Source: Spirosoma sp. SC4-14
Lineage (GTDB): Bacteria > Bacteroidota > Bacteroidia > Cytophagales > Spirosomataceae
Direction: 5' to 3'
Length of the DNA: 64,000 nucleotides
Assembly: GCF_037201965.1 (NCBI RefSeq)
Contig: NZ_CP147519.1
Span: 284,471 to 348,470, forward strand
In this document: piece by piece, positions 45,244 through 53,497 of the stretch
How the letters are laid out: every line of letters begins with the position of its first letter
Position numbering within the stretch: the stretch's first letter is position 1
Position numbers and translations under genes: made by a program
Notes under the pieces: model-generated
Told to the model about the DNA's origin: nothing
Seen by the model: the letters and a program-made list of their open reading frames with translations, nothing else
Databases searched by the model: none

Positions 45244-46965
45244 TTACACTTGGCTTACCCGCGCGGGCTCAGTTAGATCGATCGTTAAGGCATCGGTTAC
45301 GCACCCTTGGGAGGCCGATGCCACCAGGCGACCGTATTTGGCCAGCACCCCACTCGTATACCGGGCTGGTGGTCGCTGCCAGGTTGTTCGTCGTTGACGG
45401 ATCTCTTCATCCGAGAGCGCTACGTCGAGCCGGTTGTTGACGGCATCAATCGAAATGAGGTCCCCGTCCTGAATTAGCCCAATTACTCCGCCCTCGTAGG
45501 CTTCGGGCGTAATATGACCGACCACAAAACCATGCGTACCACCCGAGAATCGCCCGTCAGTGATTACAGCGACTTGGTTACCCAAACCGGCCCCCATGAT
45601 AGCCGACGTCGCTTTCAGCATTTCCGGCATACCGGGACCACCTTTCGGCCCTTCGTATCGGATCACCACCACCTCACCTGCCCTTACCTGTCCAGCTTTG
45701 ATCGCTTCGATAACCGCCGGTTCGCGGTCGAACACGCGAGCGGGTCCCTGAAAGAATTCGTCTTCCTTGCCCGTGATCTTGGCAACTGAGCCCCCGGGAG
45801 CGAGGTTGCCGTAGAGAATCTGGATGTGGCCCGTCTTTTTCAGGGGCTGATTGAACGGTACGAGAATCTTCTTGTCGTTGTTCCAGTCTGGTATGTTCTC
45901 CAGATTTTGGCGCAGAGTCTGCCCCGTTACGGTCAGGCAGTCGCCGTGCAATAGCCCTTCTTCAAGCAGGATTTTCAGGATGGCAGGCGTACCTCCGCTT
46001 TCGTGTACATCTTCCATCAGGTACTTGCCGCTGGGCCGCAGGTCAGCAATCAGCGGAACCTGATCGCTGATGCGCTGAAAATCGGCTAGTTCCAGCGGCA
46101 GTCCAAACGCCCGGGCAATGGCGAGGTAGTGAAGGACGGCGTTTGTGGAGCCTCCCAGCGCCATCACCACGACCAGCGCATTTTCCAGCGACTTGGCCGT
46201 AACAATGTCGCGGGGTTTGAGGTCCCGTTCCAGCAGGTGCTTCATGGCTTTTGCTACGCCAGCGCACTCCTGCCGTTTTTCGGCACTGGTGGCCGGGTAT
46301 GACGAACTGTAAGGCAGGCTCAGCCCCAGCGCTTCAATAGACGACGACATGGTATTGGCCGTGTACATACCTCCGCAAGACCCCGCTCCCGGGCAAGCGT
46401 GGCGGATGATAGCCTGCATTTCGGCTGCGTCAATCAAACCAGCTACCTTGGCGCCATACGCTTCAAACGACGACAGGATGCTAATTTTCTGGCCATTGTG
46501 ATGCCCCGACAACGAACTGCCCCCATACACCATCAGCGCCGGGCGGTTCAGTCGGCCCATTGCCATGATGGAGCCGGGCATGTTTTTATCGCAGCCCATG
46601 ACGGCCACCACCCCATCGTACCACTGAGCCGAAGCGACCGTTTCAATGCAATCGGCAATCAAATCGCGGGAGGGCAATGAGAACTTCATGCCTTCGGTAC
46701 CCATGCTGATGGAATCACTCACGCCAATGGTATGGAACGTAAACCCGACAAGCTTTTCGGCTTCCATACCCTGCGAAATAATATCGGCCAGGCTATTGAG
46801 GTGCATGTTACAGGGATTACCGGCGTAGCCTGCGCTAGCAATCCCAATCTGTGGGTAATGGATCGTGGTTTCGGTGAGTCCGGCTCCGTAGAGCATGGCC
46901 TGTGAGCCGGGCTGATCTTCGCGTTCGGTGAGCGTTCGGCTGTATTTATTCAGAATCTGGGTCAT
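45244..46965 (-). CDS. IlvD/Edd-family Fe-S dehydratase (probable sugar-acid dehydratase)
   Basis: Dehydratase of the dihydroxy-acid/6-phosphogluconate/sugar-acid dehydratase family, 573 aa. The three cluster cysteines are present: Cys52 (AGNPCNMHL), Cys125 (MGCDKNMPG) and Cys197 (CPGAGSCGGMYTANTMS). The conserved late Ser-containing DGRFSGGTHGFVVGH is also present. By sequence it could be ordinary dihydroxy-acid dehydratase (IlvD), but it sits inside a glycan operon with no branched-chain amino-acid genes. It lies 3 bp from a Gfo/Idh oxidoreductase and one gene from a sugar-lactonase homologue. A role on an aldonate (L-rhamnonate or L-fuconate; inference) is therefore more likely. Confidence 0.85.
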   Translation of the reverse strand: MTQILNKYSRTLTEREDQPGSQAMLYGAGLTETTIHYPQIGIASAGYAGNPCNMHLNSLADIISQGMEAEKLVGFTFHTIGVSDSISMGTEGMKFSLPSRDLIADCIETVASAQWYDGVVAVMGCDKNMPGSIMAMGRLNRPALMVYGGSSLSGHHNGQKISILSSFEAYGAKVAGLIDAAEMQAIIRHACPGAGSCGGMYTANTMSSSIEALGLSLPYSSSYPATSAEKRQECAGVAKAMKHLLERDLKPRDIVTAKSLENALVVVMALGGSTNAVLHYLAIARAFGLPLELADFQRISDQVPLIADLRPSGKYLMEDVHESGGTPAILKILLEEGLLHGDCLTVTGQTLRQNLENIPDWNNDKKILVPFNQPLKKTGHIQILYGNLAPGGSVAKITGKEDEFFQGPARVFDREPAVIEAIKAGQVRAGEVVVIRYEGPKGGPGMPEMLKATSAIMGAGLGNQVAVITDGRFSGGTHGFVVGHITPEAYEGGVIGLIQDGDLISIDAVNNRLDVALSDEEIRQRRTTWQRPPARYTSGVLAKYGRLVASASQGCVTDALTIDLTEPARVSQV

Positions 46966-46968
46966 GGT

Positions 46969-48051
46969 TCAGGCGGTAAATGAGTCAAGAGAAATACCTC
47001 CGCTGTCGCTGGAGAGGTAGGCCGCTTCGACCAGTTGCATGGTGTTGACGGCTTCGGCTACGGATGTAATATGGTGAGGAGACGATCCTTCGGCAAAGCA
47101 GAGCAGGTCGGCCATCGAGCCGATGAACGCGTCGGGGTACCAACTGCCTGCCAAATGGGCCGACTGCCATTCGGGTGACTGGCCTTCGTCAAGCACGACG
47201 TATTCGAACGTATCGGCAACGCCGTCGGGGAAGTTGATATTCAGGCCGAGGGTCGTTTTAATAGCTCCGTGCGTACCTTCCCACTTAATGAACGAATCCT
47301 GGTGGCGCGTGCCAAACGCGTGGCCGTGGTTGGTGTTAATGAACGCCCGTACCGGCCGGTCGTAGTCGAAGATAATGACCGAGCGGGTCGAGGCCAGTTG
47401 CATCTGATGCGGGTGCTGCATTGTCTTGGCATAGACCGCTTTAGGCATCCCGAAGAAGTATTTTAGCAGGTCCATGTAGTGAATGCTGTGGTAGAGCATT
47501 TCCATCCTTGGCAGCCCAAACAAAAACGTCCAGAGCTGCCAGGGGTGGTCGATATTCATTCGGATTTCCAGGTCGTGCAATTCGCCAATCGCCCCCTGTG
47601 CAATGAGGTTTTTGGCGGCTATAACGGACGGAATGAACTTCATCTGCATGTTCACACTGGCCATAAACTGCCGTTGCTCACAGATGCAGAGTAGCTGGCG
47701 GGCCTCGCCGAGTGTTTCCCCGAAGGGTTTTTGAATCATAATGATTGACCGCTCGGGTAACAACGGCAGAATCACCGGTAAGGCCGAAGCTGGCACAGCA
47801 ATGTCAAAAACTGCATCCGGCAATGCCTGCTCAATGAGTTGTTCAATTGAATCGGCCACAGTCGGAATACCAAACCGCCCCGCTACCTGCTGAGCCTTAT
47901 CCTGATTCAGGTCGTAAAGTTGTTCAACCGACCAGCCTGCTTTTCGGTACGCGGGCAGGTGCGCATCCTGCACAATCGCCCCGGCCCCAATTATGGAAAT
48001 GGGACGCGGACGGAGGGGTAGCTGAAAGGTGGTATCAATTATGTAGCTCAT
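46969..48051 (-). CDS. Gfo/Idh/MocA-family NAD(P)-dependent sugar oxidoreductase
   Basis: Cytoplasmic oxidoreductase, 360 aa. An N-terminal Rossmann fold starts PISIIGAGAIVQDAHLPAYR, and the usual EKP motif reads QKPFGE (the Lys, which is the catalytic one, is kept; the Glu is Gln). The C-terminal alpha/beta substrate domain contains HSIHYMDLLKYFFGMPKAVY. The start codon overlaps the lactonase stop (ATGA, 48048-48051), so the two are translationally coupled. A sugar 1-dehydrogenase producing the lactone for that neighbour is the natural reading, but Gfo/Idh substrates vary widely and this is inference. Confidence 0.85.
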   Translation of the reverse strand: MSYIIDTTFQLPLRPRPISIIGAGAIVQDAHLPAYRKAGWSVEQLYDLNQDKAQQVAGRFGIPTVADSIEQLIEQALPDAVFDIAVPASALPVILPLLPERSIIMIQKPFGETLGEARQLLCICEQRQFMASVNMQMKFIPSVIAAKNLIAQGAIGELHDLEIRMNIDHPWQLWTFLFGLPRMEMLYHSIHYMDLLKYFFGMPKAVYAKTMQHPHQMQLASTRSVIIFDYDRPVRAFINTNHGHAFGTRHQDSFIKWEGTHGAIKTTLGLNINFPDGVADTFEYVVLDEGQSPEWQSAHLAGSWYPDAFIGSMADLLCFAEGSSPHHITSVAEAVNTMQLVEAAYLSSDSGGISLDSFTA

Positions 48052-48905
48052 GGGGTCAATCGGTAAAAGCGTTCAGCATTAGCCCGAAATAGACAATCCC
48101 GCTCGTCATTAGTCCAGTCGGCGCACAGGGTCAGTACCGAATCAAGCCAGGTTGTATACGATGCGGCTAGCGTCATTACCGGCCAGTCTCCGCCGAACAC
48201 CAGCCGGTCGGTACCAAACTGCTCGACCACGAATTCGAAATAAGGCCGTAGCTCATCCAAACGCCAGTGTTTCCAGTTAGCTTCAGTCACCAGTCCCGAC
48301 ACTTTGCAGAAAACATGTGGATGGCTGGCTAATTGTCGAATGTGGGTTTGCCAGTTTGCCAGCTCCTTACCGGCAATGTTGGGCTTGCCCAGGTGGTCGA
48401 GCATAAACGCCGTGTCAGGACATTGTTCGACCAAGCTGATGGCGGCCGGTAGTTGATGCGCCTTCAGGCAGATGTCGAAGCTAAGCCCAACGGTGGCCAG
48501 TTTACTCACGTTTTCGATGAATTGTGGCTGTTCATACAGCGACCTGGGCGACTCCTCCAACCTTCGGACGCCCCGTACCAGAAAATAAGCCTGTAAGGCT
48601 TGTAGTTCAGTGTCAATATTGGGTTGTTCTAACGGAAACCAAGCAACCAGGCCCCGAATGCGCGGATCAATGGCTGCCGCCTGGGTTACGTAGTCGATCT
48701 CCCGTTTGTATTGTTCGGGTTCGCATTCACACTGCACAAATACCATCGCCTGCACCGGCACGCGGGCAATAGCCCGCTGATAGTCGGAAATGGTGAACGT
48801 TCGGTTAATGGCCGGTACGTCCGACAACCACGCGTAATTCAGGTGCTGAACGTCCCAAATGTGCAGGTGCGTATCAATAATGGCCGGTGGCAGGTTTATG
48901 GTCAT
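48048..48905 (-). CDS. Amidohydrolase-superfamily sugar lactonase (COG3618, fucono/rhamnono-lactonase-like)
   Basis: TIM-barrel metal hydrolase, 285 aa, of the group that opens L-fucono- and L-rhamnono-lactones. It has the N-terminal metal motif IIDTHLHIWD, the DICLKAHQL and FMLDHLGKP strands, CKVSGL, and the C-terminal FGGDWPVM with its metal-binding Asp. It overlaps the GH78 gene upstream by 4 bases (ATGA, 48902-48905) and the oxidoreductase downstream by 4, so three proteins are translated as a coupled group. Lactonase activity on the oxidised deoxysugar is inferred from the family and neighbours. Confidence 0.85.
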   Translation of the reverse strand: MTINLPPAIIDTHLHIWDVQHLNYAWLSDVPAINRTFTISDYQRAIARVPVQAMVFVQCECEPEQYKREIDYVTQAAAIDPRIRGLVAWFPLEQPNIDTELQALQAYFLVRGVRRLEESPRSLYEQPQFIENVSKLATVGLSFDICLKAHQLPAAISLVEQCPDTAFMLDHLGKPNIAGKELANWQTHIRQLASHPHVFCKVSGLVTEANWKHWRLDELRPYFEFVVEQFGTDRLVFGGDWPVMTLAASYTTWLDSVLTLCADWTNDERDCLFRANAERFYRLTP

Positions 48906-51313
48906 TGAACGGTTAAATCGAAGGTTTGGTGACCGGCGGTCAATTGGCGTTGCTGACCTTTCCAGCGAAACGTACCGGTCACACCTTCGGGTAAGCTGAT
49001 GTCGGCCCGCAACGTACCAGCCGGACTTAGCGCGTACTTCACGCCAATGGTTCCTTTAGGATGGGGCATCTGACCGCTTGCGTTCCGCAGTGTACCCAGA
49101 TGCGGGGTGATGCGCACTTTCTCGAAGCCGGGTGCGTCGGAATCAATACCGAGGATAATGCGGTAGAATTCAATATTCGGGCTCGAGCCCCAGGCGTGGC
49201 AATCTGACCGCGACGGTTCGTGCGACTCTGCCCAGGTCGTTAAGCCCAGCTTCATCTGTTGGCGCCATAGCCCCAGCAAGTTCAGGTACTGATCGCCAAG
49301 TCCCGTTTCAGCCACGGCCCGGTGCAGGTAATAACGGTAAAAAATAGAAGGCTGTACCAATGACTTATCAGTCAGCGTACGCTCCATCAGTTGCCGCGCC
49401 GAATCACCCGTAATGACCCCCGTCAGGGCGGCCAGTATATTTGAATGCTGCGAAAACTGCTTTTTCTGGGGTGTATCAGCAAACAGTCCGCGCGACTTGT
49501 CCCAGTAAAGCCGCTGGATGGTCTGCCTTAACCGGTTGCTACGTTCGGCGTACAGGTCAGCAAACGCCGACATACCGGCCTGAGCTTCCAGATCACCCGC
49601 TACTTGATAAGCCAGCAGCAACTGCAAGTCCAGCGGAGCTGAGTTGCCATTCTCAGTGTACGGAGCCACACTGCCCCAGGTTTGCCAGTCTGGGCTGGTT
49701 GTCCAGTCCGTAAAAGGCCAGTCCGGAAAGCGCTTTAGCGAACCGTCGTCGTGCTGGTAATTAGCAAAATAGTTCAGCACCATGCGGGTAACAGGCAGCG
49801 ACGACTTCACGAACGCTTTATCGCCCCGGTAGCGCCAGTAATCGTGTACCATGTTGATCCACCAGAGCGAAAACGTCGGAATGTACTGAGGTTCGCGGCT
49901 AGGATAGCGGCTCATGGTCAGGCCGTTGGCGGAGAGTGACTGGCGGAGTTGCATAATGGCCTGCCGCACCAGTCGATCGTCGGAACTGTTGTAAAGCGAA
50001 ATCAGCGCCTGAATACGGACGTCCCCAGCGTATTGCAGTTGTTCATAATAGGGGCAGTCCATGTACGTCTCGTTAGCGCAGAGCCGGGCCGTGCGCCAGC
50101 CAATATCGAGCATGTTGGCTAGTTCTGGCGATTCAGGTACCTCAGCGGTACTTACCTTCGACAGTGGGTAAGCTGTAAAAAGACCCGAGAGATCATTGAG
50201 TATCAGCGGCTCCTGTTTGGTTTCAACCGTTACCTGTATGTAGCGGTACGTCCGCCACCAAAGGGTGGTAAGTGTGCGTTGTTGCCCGCCATCAGTGACA
50301 AACGCATCGGTACAACCAAAGAAAACCTTTCCTTCAATTTTATTCCGGTCCCCTTTTACGATCGGTGCAGTCCGATCCTTCGGAGCCGGTTCAAACAGTG
50401 ACTCAGCGTAGGCCAGCGTCACGTTTGCGCCCCGTCCACCACTCACCGTCAGCACTGGATAGGCGGTAGTCAGATGCGTCTGGTCGAGCAGCAATACAGC
50501 TTTGGTCTGAGCCGGGATATGTACCGGAACCGCTTGTCCGGGAAAACCAGCCGGAACCGTTATGCCATCCACTTTACGTAGTTTGGCGATGCGTTCGGGT
50601 TTTAACTCCATCGGCGGTATAGACCGGGGGTTGAGCGTCCAGTTATCGAAATCAATATTGAGGTTCCACATGCTGCCGGGCTTGACCTCCTGCGCATTTG
50701 GCCACTGTGCGTCGGCATACTGTACCGTTTCCCACCCCCAGGGATAGCGATTATACTGGATAGCCTCACCAGGACCAACCTGAAAAAAGGTGTATAAATT
50801 TGTCTGAAGGGGTGAATACGCGCCATTTTGTAGACACTTCCACGACGGATTGGTGTTGACGGCCTGCTCGGCAGGGCCGTTGCCTTGCAGGATAAAGCCG
50901 GTTCGGAAAGAGTGTTGAGCGAACGACATCGTCTCGCCGAAATTCCACACAACAGCCGCCAACGTGTTATCGCCCGAGGTTAAGTAGGGGGCCAGATCGA
51001 CCGTTTCAAACGACCAGTGACGCACATCCGAACGGGCCGGACCCAGCGATACCAGCCGTCCATTGACAAACAGTTTATAGCGGTTGTCGCCCGACACGTG
51101 TACAACGAACGCGCTGGGCTTACTGTCTAGTTGAATGGTTTTACGAAAATGGTATACGCCGTACCCATGGGGCGATGTGCCCGGTACGGTAATCCAGCGG
51201 GCGGGCCAGGGCTCAGTCAACAGTGCCTTCGGCAGCGCTGCCGTGTCAATCTGAGCCCGTAAGGCCGAAAAACTAAACGCCAGTAGGAAGGTGATCGAAA
51301 GCCAATAACGCAT
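48902..51313 (-). CDS. GH78 alpha-L-rhamnosidase (second paralog)
   Basis: Exported alpha-L-rhamnosidase, 803 aa, with signal peptide (to about residue 20, ending ALRAQ). The plan is as in the paralog at 42823-45222: sugar-binding-like N-terminal module (VHVSGDNRYKLFVNGRLVSL), catalytic ETYMDCPYYEQLQYAGDVRI, and EPSRSDCHAWGSSPNIEFYR before the final beta domain. Alignment by eye shows the two are colinear end to end. The linker between 225 and 300 differs most, so they may favour different linkages. It is 12 bp downstream of the PQQ dehydrogenase gene and coupled to the lactonase gene. Confidence 0.9.
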   Translation of the reverse strand: MRYWLSITFLLAFSFSALRAQIDTAALPKALLTEPWPARWITVPGTSPHGYGVYHFRKTIQLDSKPSAFVVHVSGDNRYKLFVNGRLVSLGPARSDVRHWSFETVDLAPYLTSGDNTLAAVVWNFGETMSFAQHSFRTGFILQGNGPAEQAVNTNPSWKCLQNGAYSPLQTNLYTFFQVGPGEAIQYNRYPWGWETVQYADAQWPNAQEVKPGSMWNLNIDFDNWTLNPRSIPPMELKPERIAKLRKVDGITVPAGFPGQAVPVHIPAQTKAVLLLDQTHLTTAYPVLTVSGGRGANVTLAYAESLFEPAPKDRTAPIVKGDRNKIEGKVFFGCTDAFVTDGGQQRTLTTLWWRTYRYIQVTVETKQEPLILNDLSGLFTAYPLSKVSTAEVPESPELANMLDIGWRTARLCANETYMDCPYYEQLQYAGDVRIQALISLYNSSDDRLVRQAIMQLRQSLSANGLTMSRYPSREPQYIPTFSLWWINMVHDYWRYRGDKAFVKSSLPVTRMVLNYFANYQHDDGSLKRFPDWPFTDWTTSPDWQTWGSVAPYTENGNSAPLDLQLLLAYQVAGDLEAQAGMSAFADLYAERSNRLRQTIQRLYWDKSRGLFADTPQKKQFSQHSNILAALTGVITGDSARQLMERTLTDKSLVQPSIFYRYYLHRAVAETGLGDQYLNLLGLWRQQMKLGLTTWAESHEPSRSDCHAWGSSPNIEFYRIILGIDSDAPGFEKVRITPHLGTLRNASGQMPHPKGTIGVKYALSPAGTLRADISLPEGVTGTFRWKGQQRQLTAGHQTFDLTVQ

Positions 51314-51325
51314 GGTGTGTGTCGA

Positions 51326-53476
51326 TTAGGGTAAAGAAAACGCTACGAAGCGGTCACCTTTTGGTGCCCCAAGTTTGTCGCCCCCGCAGGCAATGACGAC
51401 GTATTGTTTACCACCCGATTCGTAGGTGCTGGGTGTAGCAAAGCCAGCGGCTGGTAGCTCATGTTGCCAGAGCAGCTTGCCCGTTCGTGAATTAAAAGCC
51501 CGAATTTTTCTGTCTTTCGTACCTGCAATGAACAAGAGTCCACTGGCCGTCACCACAGGCCCTCCGTAGCTTTCAGCCCCGGTTTTGGTAAAACCCTTTG
51601 CTACCAGCTCGGGATATTCACCAAAGGGTATTTTCCAGCGATACTGACCGGTGCTCAGGTCAATAGCATTGAGCGTTCCCCAGGGTGGGCGAATGGCCGG
51701 AAACCCCTGGCTGTCGAGAAACTTCGTAAACAAGGCTACCCGGTAGGGAACCGTTGTCGGTATGGGTTGCTTAAGCAATTGACCCGGTTCTTTAGCTGCC
51801 TGACCTGGCTCTTTGGTCGTTGTAGCGGGCCTGTTCAACAGATAGGCCACCAGCGTTTGGCGCTGGACCTCGGAAAGGTGAGAAAAAGCAGGCATCATAC
51901 CTTTTCCGTTGGCGATGACCTGGTGGATGTATTCGGGTTTTCGGCGGGTTCCAATGTCGACTAGTGACGGATAACCTCCGGTGGGATTTCCTTTCCGCTC
52001 TGGGCCGTGACAAGCTCCGCAGTTGGCCGCGTAAAGCCGCTCACCCGTGGGCGGTTGCGCGGTAGTCGTTGGCATTTCTACGTCAGCCAGCTTAACCAGC
52101 CAGGCCATTTCGTTACTATTAAGGTAGAGAATACCATTCGGATCAGCCGCGGCTCCACCCCATTCAGCACCCCCATCAAAACCAGGAAAGATGATGGTAC
52201 CCTGCTTGCTGTGGGGTGTAAACGCCCCCTCGTAGCGGCTCTTTCGCAGCGTAGCCAGCAGTTCTTCACGGTTTTCGGCGTAGGGGCTTAGGTCGGCTTC
52301 GGTCAGCGTTTGCCGGGCGTAGGGCGCGGGCAAGCTCGGGACAGGCTGCGTGGGCCACGGCTTTTCGCCGGGGATGTCAGACCCAGGAGCTGGTTTTTCG
52401 GTGATTGGGTAAATCGGTTTTCCCGTCACCCGGTCAAAGAGAAAAACCAGGCCGTGTTTAGTCACCTGCGCAACGGCGTCAATGCGTTTGCCTTCGCGCG
52501 TGATGGTGACTAAATTCGGCGGAGCGGGGGCGTCGCGGTCCAGGATGTCGTGGTGTACGAACTGGTAATGCCAGCGTCTCTTACCAGTCTGGGCATCAAG
52601 AGCCAGCAAGCAGTTGGCAAACAGGTTGCTGCCGACCCGGTTGCCCCCATAGTAATCGGCCGCGGCCGACCCCGTGGGTACGTACACAATCCCACGGGGT
52701 CGGTCGATGGCCATGCCGGGCCAGTTGTTAGCCCCGCCTATATCGGGATTTCGGTAGGCCTCTTTCGGCCAAGTATCGTAGCCGAATTCACCGGGCTGTG
52801 GAATCGTCCGGAATGTCCAGACAAGCTTACCCGTTTTGATGTCGAACGCTTGAATGTGACCAAAGGCCGGGTCGACACCATCCGACACACGCAGGGGCAT
52901 GATCAGCAGATCGCCGAACACTGTACCGGGTGTATTCGAGACCACGAATCGATCCTGCGAAACAGCGCCCAGACCCGCTTTCAAACTGGTACGGCCCCCT
53001 TCGCCAAACGACGTAATTTCTTGGCCCGTACTGGCGTCGATGGCGTATAGCCAGGAACCGTTGGTGAACAGAATGCGCTGGTCCGTATAACCAGCAGACG
53101 CTTGCCAATAGGCAACACCCCGACTATTGTTGTAGGCAACGGCTCCAGCTTTCTGCCAACGCCAGCGTTCTTTACCGATGGCTGCATCAAGCGCAAACGG
53201 CTGGCAAGAAGCCGTCATGCCGTAGAGCGTTCCATTCACGACAATCGGGTTGCACTGCATCTGTCCCGAATCCTTAGTCGCATACTCCCAGGCAACCTGC
53301 AGTCGGCTTACATTGGTTGAATCAATCTGACGAAGGAGAGAATAATGATTACGATCTGGCCCTCCCAGGTATTCGGGCCAATCCATAAGCTTTGCAACTG
53401 TATGGGTGCGTAGTAGGAAGGCCGACGTTAAGGCCAGTAACCCAATCAGAAGAGTACTAACAATGGCTCGCTTCAT
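51326..53476 (-). CDS. PQQ-dependent dehydrogenase with fused cytochrome c domain
   Basis: Periplasmic quinoprotein dehydrogenase, 716 aa. The frame reaches 53485 with a TTG, but ATG 53476 (MKRAIVSTLLIGLLALTSAF) is the better start and opens a signal anchor. Propeller repeats of the PQQ type run through the chain (WPEYLGGPDRNHYSLL near the start, AIDLSTGQYRWKIPFGEYPE near the end). A small cytochrome c is inserted at about residues 476-550, with the heme motif CGACH (Cys486, Cys489, His490) and a later Met in NGKGMMPAFSHL. It should oxidise a sugar or alcohol and pass electrons to the respiratory chain. The substrate is unknown; L-rhamnose or another released monosaccharide is a guess. Confidence 0.87.
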   Translation of the reverse strand: MKRAIVSTLLIGLLALTSAFLLRTHTVAKLMDWPEYLGGPDRNHYSLLRQIDSTNVSRLQVAWEYATKDSGQMQCNPIVVNGTLYGMTASCQPFALDAAIGKERWRWQKAGAVAYNNSRGVAYWQASAGYTDQRILFTNGSWLYAIDASTGQEITSFGEGGRTSLKAGLGAVSQDRFVVSNTPGTVFGDLLIMPLRVSDGVDPAFGHIQAFDIKTGKLVWTFRTIPQPGEFGYDTWPKEAYRNPDIGGANNWPGMAIDRPRGIVYVPTGSAAADYYGGNRVGSNLFANCLLALDAQTGKRRWHYQFVHHDILDRDAPAPPNLVTITREGKRIDAVAQVTKHGLVFLFDRVTGKPIYPITEKPAPGSDIPGEKPWPTQPVPSLPAPYARQTLTEADLSPYAENREELLATLRKSRYEGAFTPHSKQGTIIFPGFDGGAEWGGAAADPNGILYLNSNEMAWLVKLADVEMPTTTAQPPTGERLYAANCGACHGPERKGNPTGGYPSLVDIGTRRKPEYIHQVIANGKGMMPAFSHLSEVQRQTLVAYLLNRPATTTKEPGQAAKEPGQLLKQPIPTTVPYRVALFTKFLDSQGFPAIRPPWGTLNAIDLSTGQYRWKIPFGEYPELVAKGFTKTGAESYGGPVVTASGLLFIAGTKDRKIRAFNSRTGKLLWQHELPAAGFATPSTYESGGKQYVVIACGGDKLGAPKGDRFVAFSLP

Positions 53477-53497
53477 CGCAGACAAAGAAGTGAAACG

